Shown here: positions 17,644 through 26,167 of the stretch, one piece after another | How positions within the stretch are numbered: the stretch's first letter is position 1 | How the letters are laid out: the number at the start of each line of letters is the position of its first letter | DNA from: Schaalia canis | Lineage (GTDB): Bacteria > Actinomycetota > Actinomycetes > Actinomycetales > Actinomycetaceae | DNA: 64,000 nucleotides | NCBI RefSeq assembly: GCF_003858455.1 | Contig: NZ_RQZF01000003.1 | Coordinates: forward strand, 186,001 to 250,000 | Reading direction: 5' to 3' | The notes under the pieces: model-generated | The model's input: only the letters and a program-made list of their open reading frames with translations | The model's database searches: none | What the model was told of the DNA's origin: nothing | Made by a program: the position numbers and the translations under genes

Positions 17644-18174
17644 TTACTCCAGTCTGAGTCCAGCCTCAGCCACCGCAGCTTCGATCACGCCCTCCCAGCG
17701 TTGCCCGTGCGGGTGGAAGGTAATAACGCGACGACCATCATCCATATGCTCAAGGTCAATGACGTCACCATCAGTTTTGACAGCGCCACCGGTTGCCCGG
17801 GTGACATCCACCTCCAGGCGCGCCTCCGACATTGCCTCCGTCTTGCCTTCACCCCACTCGACGATGGTCACGCATTCGTCGATCGTCGAGTCAAGATCAA
17901 GAGTCTCAAGATCTTCCAAGTCGGTGATGCGGTAAGCATCAGCGTGGATCAAATCAGGGCCACCCACCAGGGAGGGGTGAACGCGGGCAACAATAAATGT
18001 TGGTGAGGACACCTGGCCACGGACTTGCATGCCTCGGCCAATCCCCTGCGCGAAGGTCGTTTTTCCTGCGCCAAGCTCCCCGCGGAGCATCAGCAAGTCG
18101 CCGGCTTCAAGCAGGCGCCCCAGGGCTTCGCCCAGGGCTTGGGTCTGATCAACAGAGGTGATCTGCACAAACAT
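17644..18174 (-). CDS. tsaE: tRNA threonylcarbamoyladenosine biosynthesis ATPase TsaE
   Basis: 176 aa P-loop ATPase that resets the TsaBD complex. Walker A is GELGAGKTTFAQGIGRGM near 37, then VSSPTFIVARVHPS and the family motif HADAYRI near 78. VTIVEWGEG near 108 is the Walker B-like strand. Length is normal. It lies 18 bases downstream of alr on the same strand, so alr and tsaE form one unit. The start at ATG 18174 has a weak ribosome site, consistent with coupling to alr. Confidence 0.95.
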   Translation of the reverse strand: MFVQITSVDQTQALGEALGRLLEAGDLLMLRGELGAGKTTFAQGIGRGMQVRGQVSSPTFIVARVHPSLVGGPDLIHADAYRITDLEDLETLDLDSTIDECVTIVEWGEGKTEAMSEARLEVDVTRATGGAVKTDGDVIDLEHMDDGRRVITFHPHGQRWEGVIEAAVAEAGLRLE

Positions 18175-18192
18175 GAAAGCCTCTTTCAGCAG

Positions 18193-19695
18193 CTAGAGGG
18201 CAGGAACGTTATTCCAGCTCATCGAGGGCACAATGTGGCTGCGCGGCACGCGCTCACCCACACGGCTCACAATCTCGTAGTTAATAGTGTCAGCCGCGAG
18301 CGCCCACTCATCTGCGGAGGGGATATTCTCATCGGGCTTTCCGAAAAGAACAACCATATCTCCGACGACGGCTGGCGACTGCTTGGCAGCTTGGGCGCTA
18401 CTCACCGAAGAGTCAGGGGCCTGGCCCAGATCAATCATGAACTGGTCCATACATACCCGTCCCACAATAGTGGTGCGAATGGGTCTTGAGGCGTTCACGC
18501 AGACGGGGGCACGGTTGGAGACGGCGCGAAGGACACCATCGGCGTATCCCAGGGGAACAATACCGATCCAACGGCGCGAGGGGGCGCGCCACGTCCCGCC
18601 GTAGGAGACGGGGGCCTCGGCGTCGATGATTTTGACGGATGTCAGTGGCGCCATGAGCGTCATCGCAGGCTGGAGCCCAAGGTCAGCGCTGGTGGCTTCC
18701 TCGGGATTGGGGCTCAGCCCATAGATGCCGATGCCGGGGCGCACCATGTCGTAGTGGGTGTCGGGGTGCCAGAGCAGACCGGAGGTAGCGGCGATATGGC
18801 GAATCTGCGGGGTGATTCCTACCGCTGTCAGGACGGTCAAACCTGCTTCAAAGTAGCGCAGGTGTGATGCGGTGGATTCGCGCCCTTCAGGGCTGAGGTC
18901 GTCCGCGCGGGAGAGATGACTCCAGGCTCCCACGACCGTAATGAGTCCGGCGTCAACGGCCATACGCGCCGCTGATGCAAGCGCAGGCAGGTCGTCAAGG
19001 GTGGCACCCGCGCGCGACATACCCGTGTCGATCTTGATGTGGATGCGTGCGCTGATCTCACGTTTGCTCAGGAGGTCGGAGGGAATAACCTCGGGGCTGT
19101 GCTGCGCGTTGGGGTGGCGTGGGGGGACGGCGATAGTTTCTTCACCTGGGTAGGTGTCGAGGTGATCGTCGGCGTCTTCGGGAGTGTCGGTTTCTGTTCC
19201 GTCCGCGCTGGAGGATGCCTGGTTTTGGGCGGCCTCCCAGCGTTCGCATTCTTCTTCGGCTTCTTCTCGGATTGCGCGGATAGTTGCGCAGATTTGCGCA
19301 AGAGTTGCTGTTGAGGACACGGACAGTTCGAGGTCGGCCTCGATAGCCTGGCGCCAGTCGTCTTCTGGGTGGTTAATCCATGTGAAGATCTTGGCGTTGT
19401 CACGCGCTATGCCCGCTGAGTCTAGACCTTCACGGAGGGCGATTGCTTCCTGTACTTGGGCGACACCCAGGTAGTCGGCACCCGCGTCAAGGGCGGTGAG
19501 GGAGACGGGGAGCAGACCGTGACCGTAGGCGTCGCCTTTCACGATGGCCATTTGCAGGCAGGTGGGGGCAAGCCGACGCAGTGCGCGCAGGTTTTGGGTG
19601 ATTGCGGCGTGGTTGATGACTGCCCGCCCCGGATAGGTTTGGGCTGGGGAGGGGGGTGTCGTCGTCTGCGTTGTCAGCGTGGTCTCTCCAGTCAC
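18193..19695 (-). CDS. alr: Alanine racemase with a ~60-residue acidic insertion
   Basis: 500 aa; makes D-Ala for peptidoglycan using PLP. The PLP lysine is in AIVKGDAYGHGLLPVS near 50, and the second catalytic base, Tyr, in SYGGTWRAPSRRW near 395. IKIDTGMSRAG and CMDQFMIDLG are further family blocks. Typical Alr proteins are 360-390 aa. The extra length is mainly a low-complexity, Asp/Glu/Thr-rich stretch at about 150-215 (around QASSSADGTETDTPEDADD) placed inside the barrel, plus an N-terminal tail of about 20 Thr-rich residues. The start is GTG 19695 with GGAGACC before it. Confidence 0.95.
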   Translation of the reverse strand: MTGETTLTTQTTTPPSPAQTYPGRAVINHAAITQNLRALRRLAPTCLQMAIVKGDAYGHGLLPVSLTALDAGADYLGVAQVQEAIALREGLDSAGIARDNAKIFTWINHPEDDWRQAIEADLELSVSSTATLAQICATIRAIREEAEEECERWEAAQNQASSSADGTETDTPEDADDHLDTYPGEETIAVPPRHPNAQHSPEVIPSDLLSKREISARIHIKIDTGMSRAGATLDDLPALASAARMAVDAGLITVVGAWSHLSRADDLSPEGRESTASHLRYFEAGLTVLTAVGITPQIRHIAATSGLLWHPDTHYDMVRPGIGIYGLSPNPEEATSADLGLQPAMTLMAPLTSVKIIDAEAPVSYGGTWRAPSRRWIGIVPLGYADGVLRAVSNRAPVCVNASRPIRTTIVGRVCMDQFMIDLGQAPDSSVSSAQAAKQSPAVVGDMVVLFGKPDENIPSADEWALAADTINYEIVSRVGERVPRSHIVPSMSWNNVPAL

Positions 19696-19737
19696 GGTCT
19701 CCAGTATCCCACCTTAAGGAAGATTCATGTACGAGTA

Positions 19738-21651
19738 TTACTCAACAGTGACTGACTTGGCGAGGTTTCGTGGCTGGTCAACGTCCAGCCCCTTAGCGGA
19801 AGCCAGTTCGCAAGCAAAAAGCTGCAGGGGGACGACGGTCAGCAGCGGCGCATAAAGCGTGGGTGCTGCAGGGACCCTGAAAACGATGTCGGCGTACTGG
19901 TCGACGGCTGTATCGCCATCCTCTGCCACAACAATGGTGTGAGCACCACGAGCACGAACCTCTTGAATATTCGAGATGACCTTGGCGTGAAGCTCTGGTC
20001 GGCGCGGGGTAGGAACGACAATAATGACAGGCTGGCCTTCATCAACGAGGGCGATGGGGCCGTGTTTAAGTTCACCGGCTGCGAATCCTTCAGCGTGGAT
20101 ATAGCAGATTTCTTTGAGCTTCAGGGCGCCTTCCATTGCAACGGGGTAGCCGACGTGGCGGCCAAGGTAGATCACAGAGGTGGTGTCAGCCATAGCGTGC
20201 GCTACCTGGCGAATAGACTCTGCCCGCTCAAGCACCTGGGCAATCTTGCCGGGGATTTCACTGAGCTTATCGAGATAGTCGGCGATCTCGTCCGCGTATT
20301 TATTGCCGCGCACCTGCGCCAGGTACAGGCCCAAAATGAAGGTGGCGGCCACCTGGGATGTGAAAGCTTTGGTGGAGGCCACGGCAATTTCAGGGCCTGC
20401 GTGGGTGAGCAGTACGGCGTCAGACTCGCGGGAAATGGTTGAACCTGGGGTGTTAACGATGGCAACGACCTTCGCGCCCTGTTCGCGAGCGTGACGAATA
20501 GCCATGATGGTGTCCATTGTTTCTCCCGACTGGGAGATGGCAACGACCAGGGTTTTTTCGGTGACGACGGGGTCGCGGTAGCGGAACTCGTGGGCGAGCT
20601 CAACCTCAACGGGGATACGGCACCAGTGCTCAATGGCGTAGCGGGCCACTTGGCCCGCGTAGGAGGCGGTGCCACAGCCAATCATGATGACCTTGTCAAT
20701 GCTCCGTAGGACGTGTTCGGGAATACGCACCTCATCAAGGCTCAGCATGCCGTGAGCGTCAAGACGCTGAGCGATAGTGTCGGCTACCCCTTGGGGTTGT
20801 TCGTGGATTTCTTTCTCCATGAAGGTCGCCCACCCGTCCTTGGTGGCCCGCTCCGAGGAGTATTCAACGGTGAACCGAGTGGGAGTGACCACGTGGCCGT
20901 CCTCGTCAACGACAGTTACGGAGTCAGCGGTGACGGCAACGAATTGGTCCTGGCCGATCTCCAGGGCCTCGCTGGTGTGTTCAACGAAAGCGAGGGCATC
21001 CGAGCCGAGGAAGTTTTCGCCCTCCCCCAGGCCAATCACCAGGGGCGAGGAGCGGCGTGCGGCAATGATGACGCCAGGGGCGTCAGCGCTGACAGCCAAA
21101 AGAGTAAAGGTGCCGCGCAGGGAACGGGCAATGTGACGCATAGCCGCGAAGAGCTTTTGGGCGTGCTCAAGAGACGCGCCAGAGAGGGAGCCAATCGGCC
21201 CGTCCCAGGGGGCGATGGCCTCGTCCTTCACGGCTGCGCCAAGAAGGTGGACAACAACTTCGGTGTCGGTGTCCGACGCGAAAGTGTGGCCCTCGTGGCG
21301 CAGCCGGGCACGCAGGGAGTCCGCGTTTTCGATAATGCCATTGTGGACGAGGGCGAGGCGCCCATCCTGGGTGCTGTGAGGGTGGGCGTTGGCGACGGAG
21401 GGGCGGCCATGGGTGGCCCAGCGGGTGTGACCGATAGCGGCGAGGGCGGGGCCTGGGTTGTGTTCGTTGATGGCGTCGCGGAGGTTGGCGAGTTTTCCGA
21501 CCTCGCGGATAACGTCAACACTGTCAGGGCAGGCCAGGGCAATACCCGCTGAGTCGTAGCCGCGATATTCAAGGCGTGAGAGCCCATTGAGGACGACCTC
21601 TTGAGGGCGCCCGGAGTTTTCGTGTCCAATATGACCGGCAATTCCACACAT
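19738..21651 (-). CDS. glmS: Glutamine-fructose-6-phosphate aminotransferase (isomerizing)
   Basis: 637 aa; makes glucosamine-6-phosphate, first step to UDP-GlcNAc. The N-terminal nucleophile is Cys2 (MCGIAGHIG), followed by RLEYRGYDSAGIA. The glutaminase domain contains HTRWATHGRPSVANAHPH. Two SIS domains follow, with IGCGTASYAGQVARY and ISQSGETMDTIMAI in the first. The C-terminal ends DVDQPRNLAKSVTVE as in the whole family. It shares the window with glmM, the next enzyme. No ribozyme-like leader is seen, as expected outside Firmicutes. alr follows 42 bases downstream. Confidence 0.98.
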   Translation of the reverse strand: MCGIAGHIGHENSGRPQEVVLNGLSRLEYRGYDSAGIALACPDSVDVIREVGKLANLRDAINEHNPGPALAAIGHTRWATHGRPSVANAHPHSTQDGRLALVHNGIIENADSLRARLRHEGHTFASDTDTEVVVHLLGAAVKDEAIAPWDGPIGSLSGASLEHAQKLFAAMRHIARSLRGTFTLLAVSADAPGVIIAARRSSPLVIGLGEGENFLGSDALAFVEHTSEALEIGQDQFVAVTADSVTVVDEDGHVVTPTRFTVEYSSERATKDGWATFMEKEIHEQPQGVADTIAQRLDAHGMLSLDEVRIPEHVLRSIDKVIMIGCGTASYAGQVARYAIEHWCRIPVEVELAHEFRYRDPVVTEKTLVVAISQSGETMDTIMAIRHAREQGAKVVAIVNTPGSTISRESDAVLLTHAGPEIAVASTKAFTSQVAATFILGLYLAQVRGNKYADEIADYLDKLSEIPGKIAQVLERAESIRQVAHAMADTTSVIYLGRHVGYPVAMEGALKLKEICYIHAEGFAAGELKHGPIALVDEGQPVIIVVPTPRRPELHAKVISNIQEVRARGAHTIVVAEDGDTAVDQYADIVFRVPAAPTLYAPLLTVVPLQLFACELASAKGLDVDQPRNLAKSVTVE

Positions 21652-21719
21652 GCGGACTATCTCAGCACAGCTAGGCGAGCCCTTCCACCCGACGAAAAGC
21701 GCGAAATAGCGCCAATTTG

Positions 21720-22613
21720 TCAGACAACAGTGTCAAGGGTTTTTGCCACGCCAATCAAAATGGCACCCCCAACGACTCCTACGACGCCAAAAACTGTCCA
21801 CAGCATTTCTTTGCGCGTGCGGCTCTCCCCCAGCCAGACAATGCCCAAAAAAGTGGTGAGAACAACACCCATCTGTGACAGGGTGAAGCCTGTGGCCACC
21901 CCTACCTTGGCACTTGAGGTGAGCATAATGAGCAGCGCCGCACCAAAAATGAAGCCGGGAAGGAACTGACGGACAGTAATGATGCTCCACCGCGTATCAA
22001 CTGGCCCACCCTGGGGATCAAAACGTGGTGATGTCAGCACAAGAGTGGTCAGGAAATACCCCAAGGCTTGGGGGAATAACGCCGTCACACCATCAATGGA
22101 GAACCACCGCAAAAGCAGGACGTACGTAACCAAGCCGATGCTGGAAACAATCAACTGAGGCACCCCCACACCCCAGTCGACCTCGGCCCTCCCTGTACTT
22201 TCCGTGCGCGAGCACAGGTAGATTCCTCCCACGATCAGGCCCAAAGCCAGTGTGCCAACCGGCAGAGCACCCGGGCCTCGCCACTCCCCCATGAGCACGA
22301 CGCCGCCAAGAGCAACACCCAGCAACTGAGCGCCAGTGGAAATCGGCATCGCGCGAGACACCCCCACGCTACGCAGGCTCTTGAGCTGCCATTGGATCCC
22401 TGCGCCCAGCAGGAGTCCCGAGAAGAGGGAGATGAGAAAAACCTCAGGCGTCCACGTCACCCCCAGGAAAGGAGTGGCGGCACTGGCAAAAAGAAAACCG
22501 CCCGTGAGCTGGCCGGTGGTTTGTTGGCGGTTGTCGCCACCAATCTTCATCACTAAAGGCGAGATAACGCCAAACAGGAGGGATGGGATGCACGCAATAA
22601 GCAGATCAAGCAC
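21720..22613 (-). CDS. GRP-family sugar transporter (glucose/ribose porter type)
   Basis: 297 aa membrane protein with about ten hydrophobic helices and short loops, as in the DMT-superfamily glucose/ribose porters such as GlcU/RbsU. The N-terminus LLIACIPSLLFGVISPLVMK, the stretch LFSGLLLGAGIQWQLKSL and the following SVGVSRAMPISTGAQLLGVAL match that family. The C-terminal helix GVVLTTFLGIVWLGE, then RRKE-like basic residues, is typical. It would import a sugar by proton symport; the substrate is not readable. It lies 68 bases upstream of glmS on the same strand and could share transcription with it, linking sugar uptake to amino-sugar synthesis. Confidence 0.85.
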   Translation of the reverse strand: MLDLLIACIPSLLFGVISPLVMKIGGDNRQQTTGQLTGGFLFASAATPFLGVTWTPEVFLISLFSGLLLGAGIQWQLKSLRSVGVSRAMPISTGAQLLGVALGGVVLMGEWRGPGALPVGTLALGLIVGGIYLCSRTESTGRAEVDWGVGVPQLIVSSIGLVTYVLLLRWFSIDGVTALFPQALGYFLTTLVLTSPRFDPQGGPVDTRWSIITVRQFLPGFIFGAALLIMLTSSAKVGVATGFTLSQMGVVLTTFLGIVWLGESRTRKEMLWTVFGVVGVVGGAILIGVAKTLDTVV

Positions 22614-22723
22614 GGCCCCACATTACCGCTTTGGCCTCTGGGCCTGTCCACCTGCTCGCTTTTTGTGCTCCACACTGAGGCTATTTGCACACAGTCGTCC
22701 TCAAAATAGGACAAAATGATCGG

Positions 22724-23695
22724 GTGGATAGCGCAACAAACATCCTTGAAGGCCCGTTGAGCCCCTACATGCGTTTTGAACGCGAGCAATGGGCTCGCCT
22801 CGTTGAGAGAACACCGCTTCCTCTCACCCAGGATGATGTCGATCGGATTGCCGCTTTCGGTGACCCCATCGACATGCGTGAGGTAGAGGCCATCTACCGC
22901 CCGCTGTCGGCTCTTTTACAGCTTTATGTGGACGGCAGGCGACGCACCACCCGCGAACGTCGGGCCTTCCTTTCCATCCCTGGCGCGCCGGCAGAACCTG
23001 ACACGCCTTTCATTATTGGTGTTGCCGGGTCGGTTGCAGTGGGAAAGTCAACGGTCGCCCGTCTCCTGCAGCTTCTCCTGTCACGATGGGAAACAACTCC
23101 GCGAGTGGATCTGGTGACCACCGACGGGTTCCTCCTTCCCAATGCGGTCTTGGAAGAGCGCGGCATTATGGCCCGCAAGGGTTTCCCTGAGTCCTACGAC
23201 CGCCAAGCACTCATTGATTTCCTTGCGGCGGTTAAAGGCGGGCAGGAATGCGTGGAAGCCCCCGTCTACTCCCACCTGTTCTATGACATTGTTCCGGGGG
23301 AGTCCATTCGGGTGTCTCGTCCTGACATCCTCATCGTTGAGGGGCTCAATGTCTTGCAGCCTCCGCGCGTTCACCCTGGGGCTCCGGGCGTGTCAGTGTC
23401 GGATTTCTTCGATTTTTCCATCTACGTTGATGCTGATGAGACCCACATTGAACAGTGGTATGTCAACCGTTTCCTTGCCCTCCGCGATACCGCCTTCAGC
23501 CGTGAAGGATCCTTCTTCCGTACCTACGCCTCCCTCAGTGACGAGGAAGCCGAGGCAACCGCCCGAATGATCTGGCACGCCATTAACCTGCCGAACCTGC
23601 ACGAGAATATCTTGCCGACCAGGCCGCGCGCTTCCATGATCTTCACCAAGGGCGCCGAGCACCGAGTCGAATCGCTCCTCCTGCGAAAAAACTGA
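22724..23695 (+). CDS. coaA: Pantothenate kinase, type I
   Basis: 323 aa; phosphorylates pantothenate, the controlling step of coenzyme A synthesis. Walker A is GVAGSVAVGKSTVARLLQ near 95. SPYMRFEREQWARL near the start, VTTDGFLLPN, KGFPESYDRQALIDFL and VEGLNVLQPP are all PanK-I blocks, and the end has HENILPTRPRAS. I use GTG 22724, 13 residues before the conserved PYMRFER. An in-frame TTG at 22685 would add 13 residues but fits worse with known family N-termini. The gene is divergent from the GRP porter and convergent with the BCCT gene. Confidence 0.95.
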   Translation: MDSATNILEGPLSPYMRFEREQWARLVERTPLPLTQDDVDRIAAFGDPIDMREVEAIYRPLSALLQLYVDGRRRTTRERRAFLSIPGAPAEPDTPFIIGVAGSVAVGKSTVARLLQLLLSRWETTPRVDLVTTDGFLLPNAVLEERGIMARKGFPESYDRQALIDFLAAVKGGQECVEAPVYSHLFYDIVPGESIRVSRPDILIVEGLNVLQPPRVHPGAPGVSVSDFFDFSIYVDADETHIEQWYVNRFLALRDTAFSREGSFFRTYASLSDEEAEATARMIWHAINLPNLHENILPTRPRASMIFTKGAEHRVESLLLRKN

Positions 23696-23768
23696 CGCCA
23701 GCGCGCCTCCGCGACAACGGGCCTCCGCACCTCCTCAAGGGATTCTCGCAGCGCGCCCCGACATAAGC

Positions 23769-23806
23769 GGTGGCCTCGTCACCCGCGTGCCAGGGACGAG
23801 GCCACC
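23769..23806. terminator. Shared terminator between coaA and the BCCT gene
   Basis: A 12-bp perfect stem (23769-23780 with 23795-23806) with a 14-base loop, between two convergent genes. Confidence 0.6.
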
Positions 23807-23827
23807 ACCGTGCTTCACACCTCTGGC

Positions 23828-25909
23828 CTACTTGCGTCGACGCGGCGCCGTGTACAGAGGCATTGTTGGCATCCATTCGCGTTGTCTGCGCGGAGTGGAG
23901 ACCGCGTGGTCGATCATGGCATTAACGCGCTCGCGGACAAGTTGGCGTTCAGCCGCATCACGCAGGCGTTGTTCCTCGTGGAAGGCTTTGAACATTGACG
24001 CACACGAGAGGACCATGACCACCGAGAACGGCAGTGCCGTCATGACGGCCAGGACCTGAAGAGCGGTGAGGCCATCGGTGGCGTGACCTGTCGAGGCCCC
24101 CACCCACAGCAACGTCGCAGCAATCGCTCCTTCCATTCCCGCCCAGATGAGGCGCACCGACAGGGGAGGCTGAGATGATCCACCCGATGAGAGCATGCCC
24201 AGAACAAAGGAAGCAGAGTCTGCGCTGGTGACAAAGAAAACCACGAGGAGCAGAATGAACAAACCAGATAAGACCGGACCGCCAGGCAGGTGCTCCAGCA
24301 TGCTGAACAAAGCGGTGGTGCTCCATCCTTCATTGGCCGTCAGATCAACGCCGTTCATCTGATACCACAGGGCGGTGCCGCCCATGACAGAGAACCACAA
24401 GAATGTGACGAGGGTGGGAACGGCAAGGACGCCAACAATGAACTCGCGGATAGTGCGGCCTCGGGAAATGCGGGCGATGAAGATGCCAACGAAAGGTGAC
24501 CAGCTCATCCACCACCCCCAGTAGTACACGGTCCATGAACTCAGCCAGCTTTGGCCTTCTTCACCCAGGAAAGGCATGGTACGGAAGGACAGGGGGATGA
24601 ACTGCTGAATGTACTGACCGAGGGATTGAACGAACTCTCGGAGAACGAAAAGCGGCTGCCCCAGGAAAAGGACGGCCAGGAGCAGGATAATGCCGAGAAT
24701 CAGGTTCGAGTTCGACAGGATCTTGATGCCCTTATCCAGTCCCGATGCGACAGAGAGCGCGGCCAGGGAGGTCACGCCGATGACAACAAGGAGCAGGATC
24801 ATCGGCGTTGAGGTGAGCAGGCCAAGGTATTCCATGCCTGCGGTGAATTGGACGGCACCAAAGCCCAGGGATGCGGCCACACCAAAGAGGGTGCCCAGCA
24901 CGGCGGCAATGTCAATGAGGTCGCCCACCCAGCCGCGCACGCGATCACCTAAGAGGGGTTCAAGCACCCAGCGTATCGAGACGGAACGGCCCTTGCGGTG
25001 GGACATGTAGGCCACGGAAAGGCCAACGACAGTGTAGATTGCCCAGGCCGACAGCCCCCAGTGCAGGAAGGTTGTGTCCATGGCGGCCTGTGCAAGCTGA
25101 GCTGGAGAGTCGGCGCTGGTGCCAGGCGGAGGAGAGACGAAGTGGCTCAGTGGCTCGGATACGCCAAAGAAGACCAGGCCAATACCCATGCCTGCTGCGA
25201 AGAGCATGGCAAACCATGAGGCACGCGAGTAAGCGGGTTCGTCATCGTCCGCCCCCAGGGTGATATCGCCGTAGCGGGAGGCAGCAATGACAATGACGTA
25301 GATGACGAAGCCAACGACAATGAGGGAGTAGTACCAGCCCAGAGAGTGAATGAGGCCCAAACTAATGGCGTTGACAACGTCTTTCATCGCATCCGGGACG
25401 AGGATTGCGGGTGCAATGAGCGTCATCGCGATAAGAAGAGCTGGCAGCATAACGCGCCAGGAGACGGTGCCGACCTCGTCGTCGTTTTGGGCAATGGTCG
25501 CCATTGCGGCCTCATGTTCGGCAACGAGGGCGGCGTCGGAGTGTGCGGCTTCGAGTTCTGCCACCACGCGGGCAACGTTTGCGGGGTCCTCTGGCAGGGT
25601 CAGTTCGGGGCCAATATGAAGGCCGCTTTCTCGGGTGCTGTCTTCACTGAGGGCCGCATCGAGAGTGCGCGCCTTTGATGCCTCGCTAGCGGATGTGGCA
25701 TCCATGTGGGCCTGTGAGCCGTCTGTGCCGCGGTGTTCGGCTTCGATTTCTTCGCGGGTGGGGACGGTGTCGGCGGAGACAACTTCGATGCGTGTTGGAA
25801 AGGTGGCGGCGTCCGAGGCGAGGTCGGGGGTGACGTCGGATCCTGCGGTTGAGTTCGTCGGATCGTTGGGGTCATGGGGTGTATTGCGGTGCTCGCGGGG
25901 TAAAGTCAC
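23828..25909 (-). CDS. BCCT-family (betaine/carnitine/choline) transporter with long acidic N-terminus
   Basis: 693 aa. Twelve membrane helices start near residue 150 (VMLPALLIAMTLIAPAIL). Family motifs are GMGIGLVFFGVSEPLSHF near 240 and YYWGWWMSWSPFVGIFIARI near 465, the latter containing the Trp box that lines the substrate site. It would take up betaine-like osmolytes by Na+ symport. The first ~145 residues are hydrophilic, Asp/Glu/Thr-rich and predicted cytosolic, much longer than in BetP (about 60), where the N-terminal tail tunes osmotic activation. The C-terminal tail is short and basic. With the Opu-type ABC system in this window the cell has two osmolyte uptake routes. Confidence 0.93.
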   Translation of the reverse strand: MTLPREHRNTPHDPNDPTNSTAGSDVTPDLASDAATFPTRIEVVSADTVPTREEIEAEHRGTDGSQAHMDATSASEASKARTLDAALSEDSTRESGLHIGPELTLPEDPANVARVVAELEAAHSDAALVAEHEAAMATIAQNDDEVGTVSWRVMLPALLIAMTLIAPAILVPDAMKDVVNAISLGLIHSLGWYYSLIVVGFVIYVIVIAASRYGDITLGADDDEPAYSRASWFAMLFAAGMGIGLVFFGVSEPLSHFVSPPPGTSADSPAQLAQAAMDTTFLHWGLSAWAIYTVVGLSVAYMSHRKGRSVSIRWVLEPLLGDRVRGWVGDLIDIAAVLGTLFGVAASLGFGAVQFTAGMEYLGLLTSTPMILLLVVIGVTSLAALSVASGLDKGIKILSNSNLILGIILLLAVLFLGQPLFVLREFVQSLGQYIQQFIPLSFRTMPFLGEEGQSWLSSWTVYYWGWWMSWSPFVGIFIARISRGRTIREFIVGVLAVPTLVTFLWFSVMGGTALWYQMNGVDLTANEGWSTTALFSMLEHLPGGPVLSGLFILLLVVFFVTSADSASFVLGMLSSGGSSQPPLSVRLIWAGMEGAIAATLLWVGASTGHATDGLTALQVLAVMTALPFSVVMVLSCASMFKAFHEEQRLRDAAERQLVRERVNAMIDHAVSTPRRQREWMPTMPLYTAPRRRK

Positions 25910-25984
25910 GACTGCCTTTCATTGACATTTCTTTACCTCCACCCTATCGGCATATCACTCAGTCGCAACCCGAGCGTATGCTCA

Positions 25985-26015
25985 TGGGCCCTTAACCGCC
26001 TGGGTTAAGGGCCCA
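25985..26015 (-). terminator. Hairpin between glmM and the BCCT gene
   Basis: A 13-bp perfect stem (25985-25997 with 26003-26015) and 5-base loop, about 150 bases after the glmM stop and 76 before the BCCT start. No T run, so it may be a terminator or an upstream operator. Confidence 0.45.
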
Positions 26016-26167
26016 CAAACATGCTTAAGAAAACGCTATATCGGCAGGTTAGAAGCCCTATTACCCTTTGTCAGGCACAGCGCTACACCACGTCAGGACA
26101 TTCACACCGCCCAGTCAGGGTGCACTCTCACAGTGCTCTAATCACAGGGCTCTATCACGGCGTTCTC

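Noticed and set aside
19738-21720. glmS ribozyme upstream of glmS
   Set aside because: The gap to the upstream gene is only 68 bases and shows no ribozyme-like fold; that ribozyme is known from Firmicutes.
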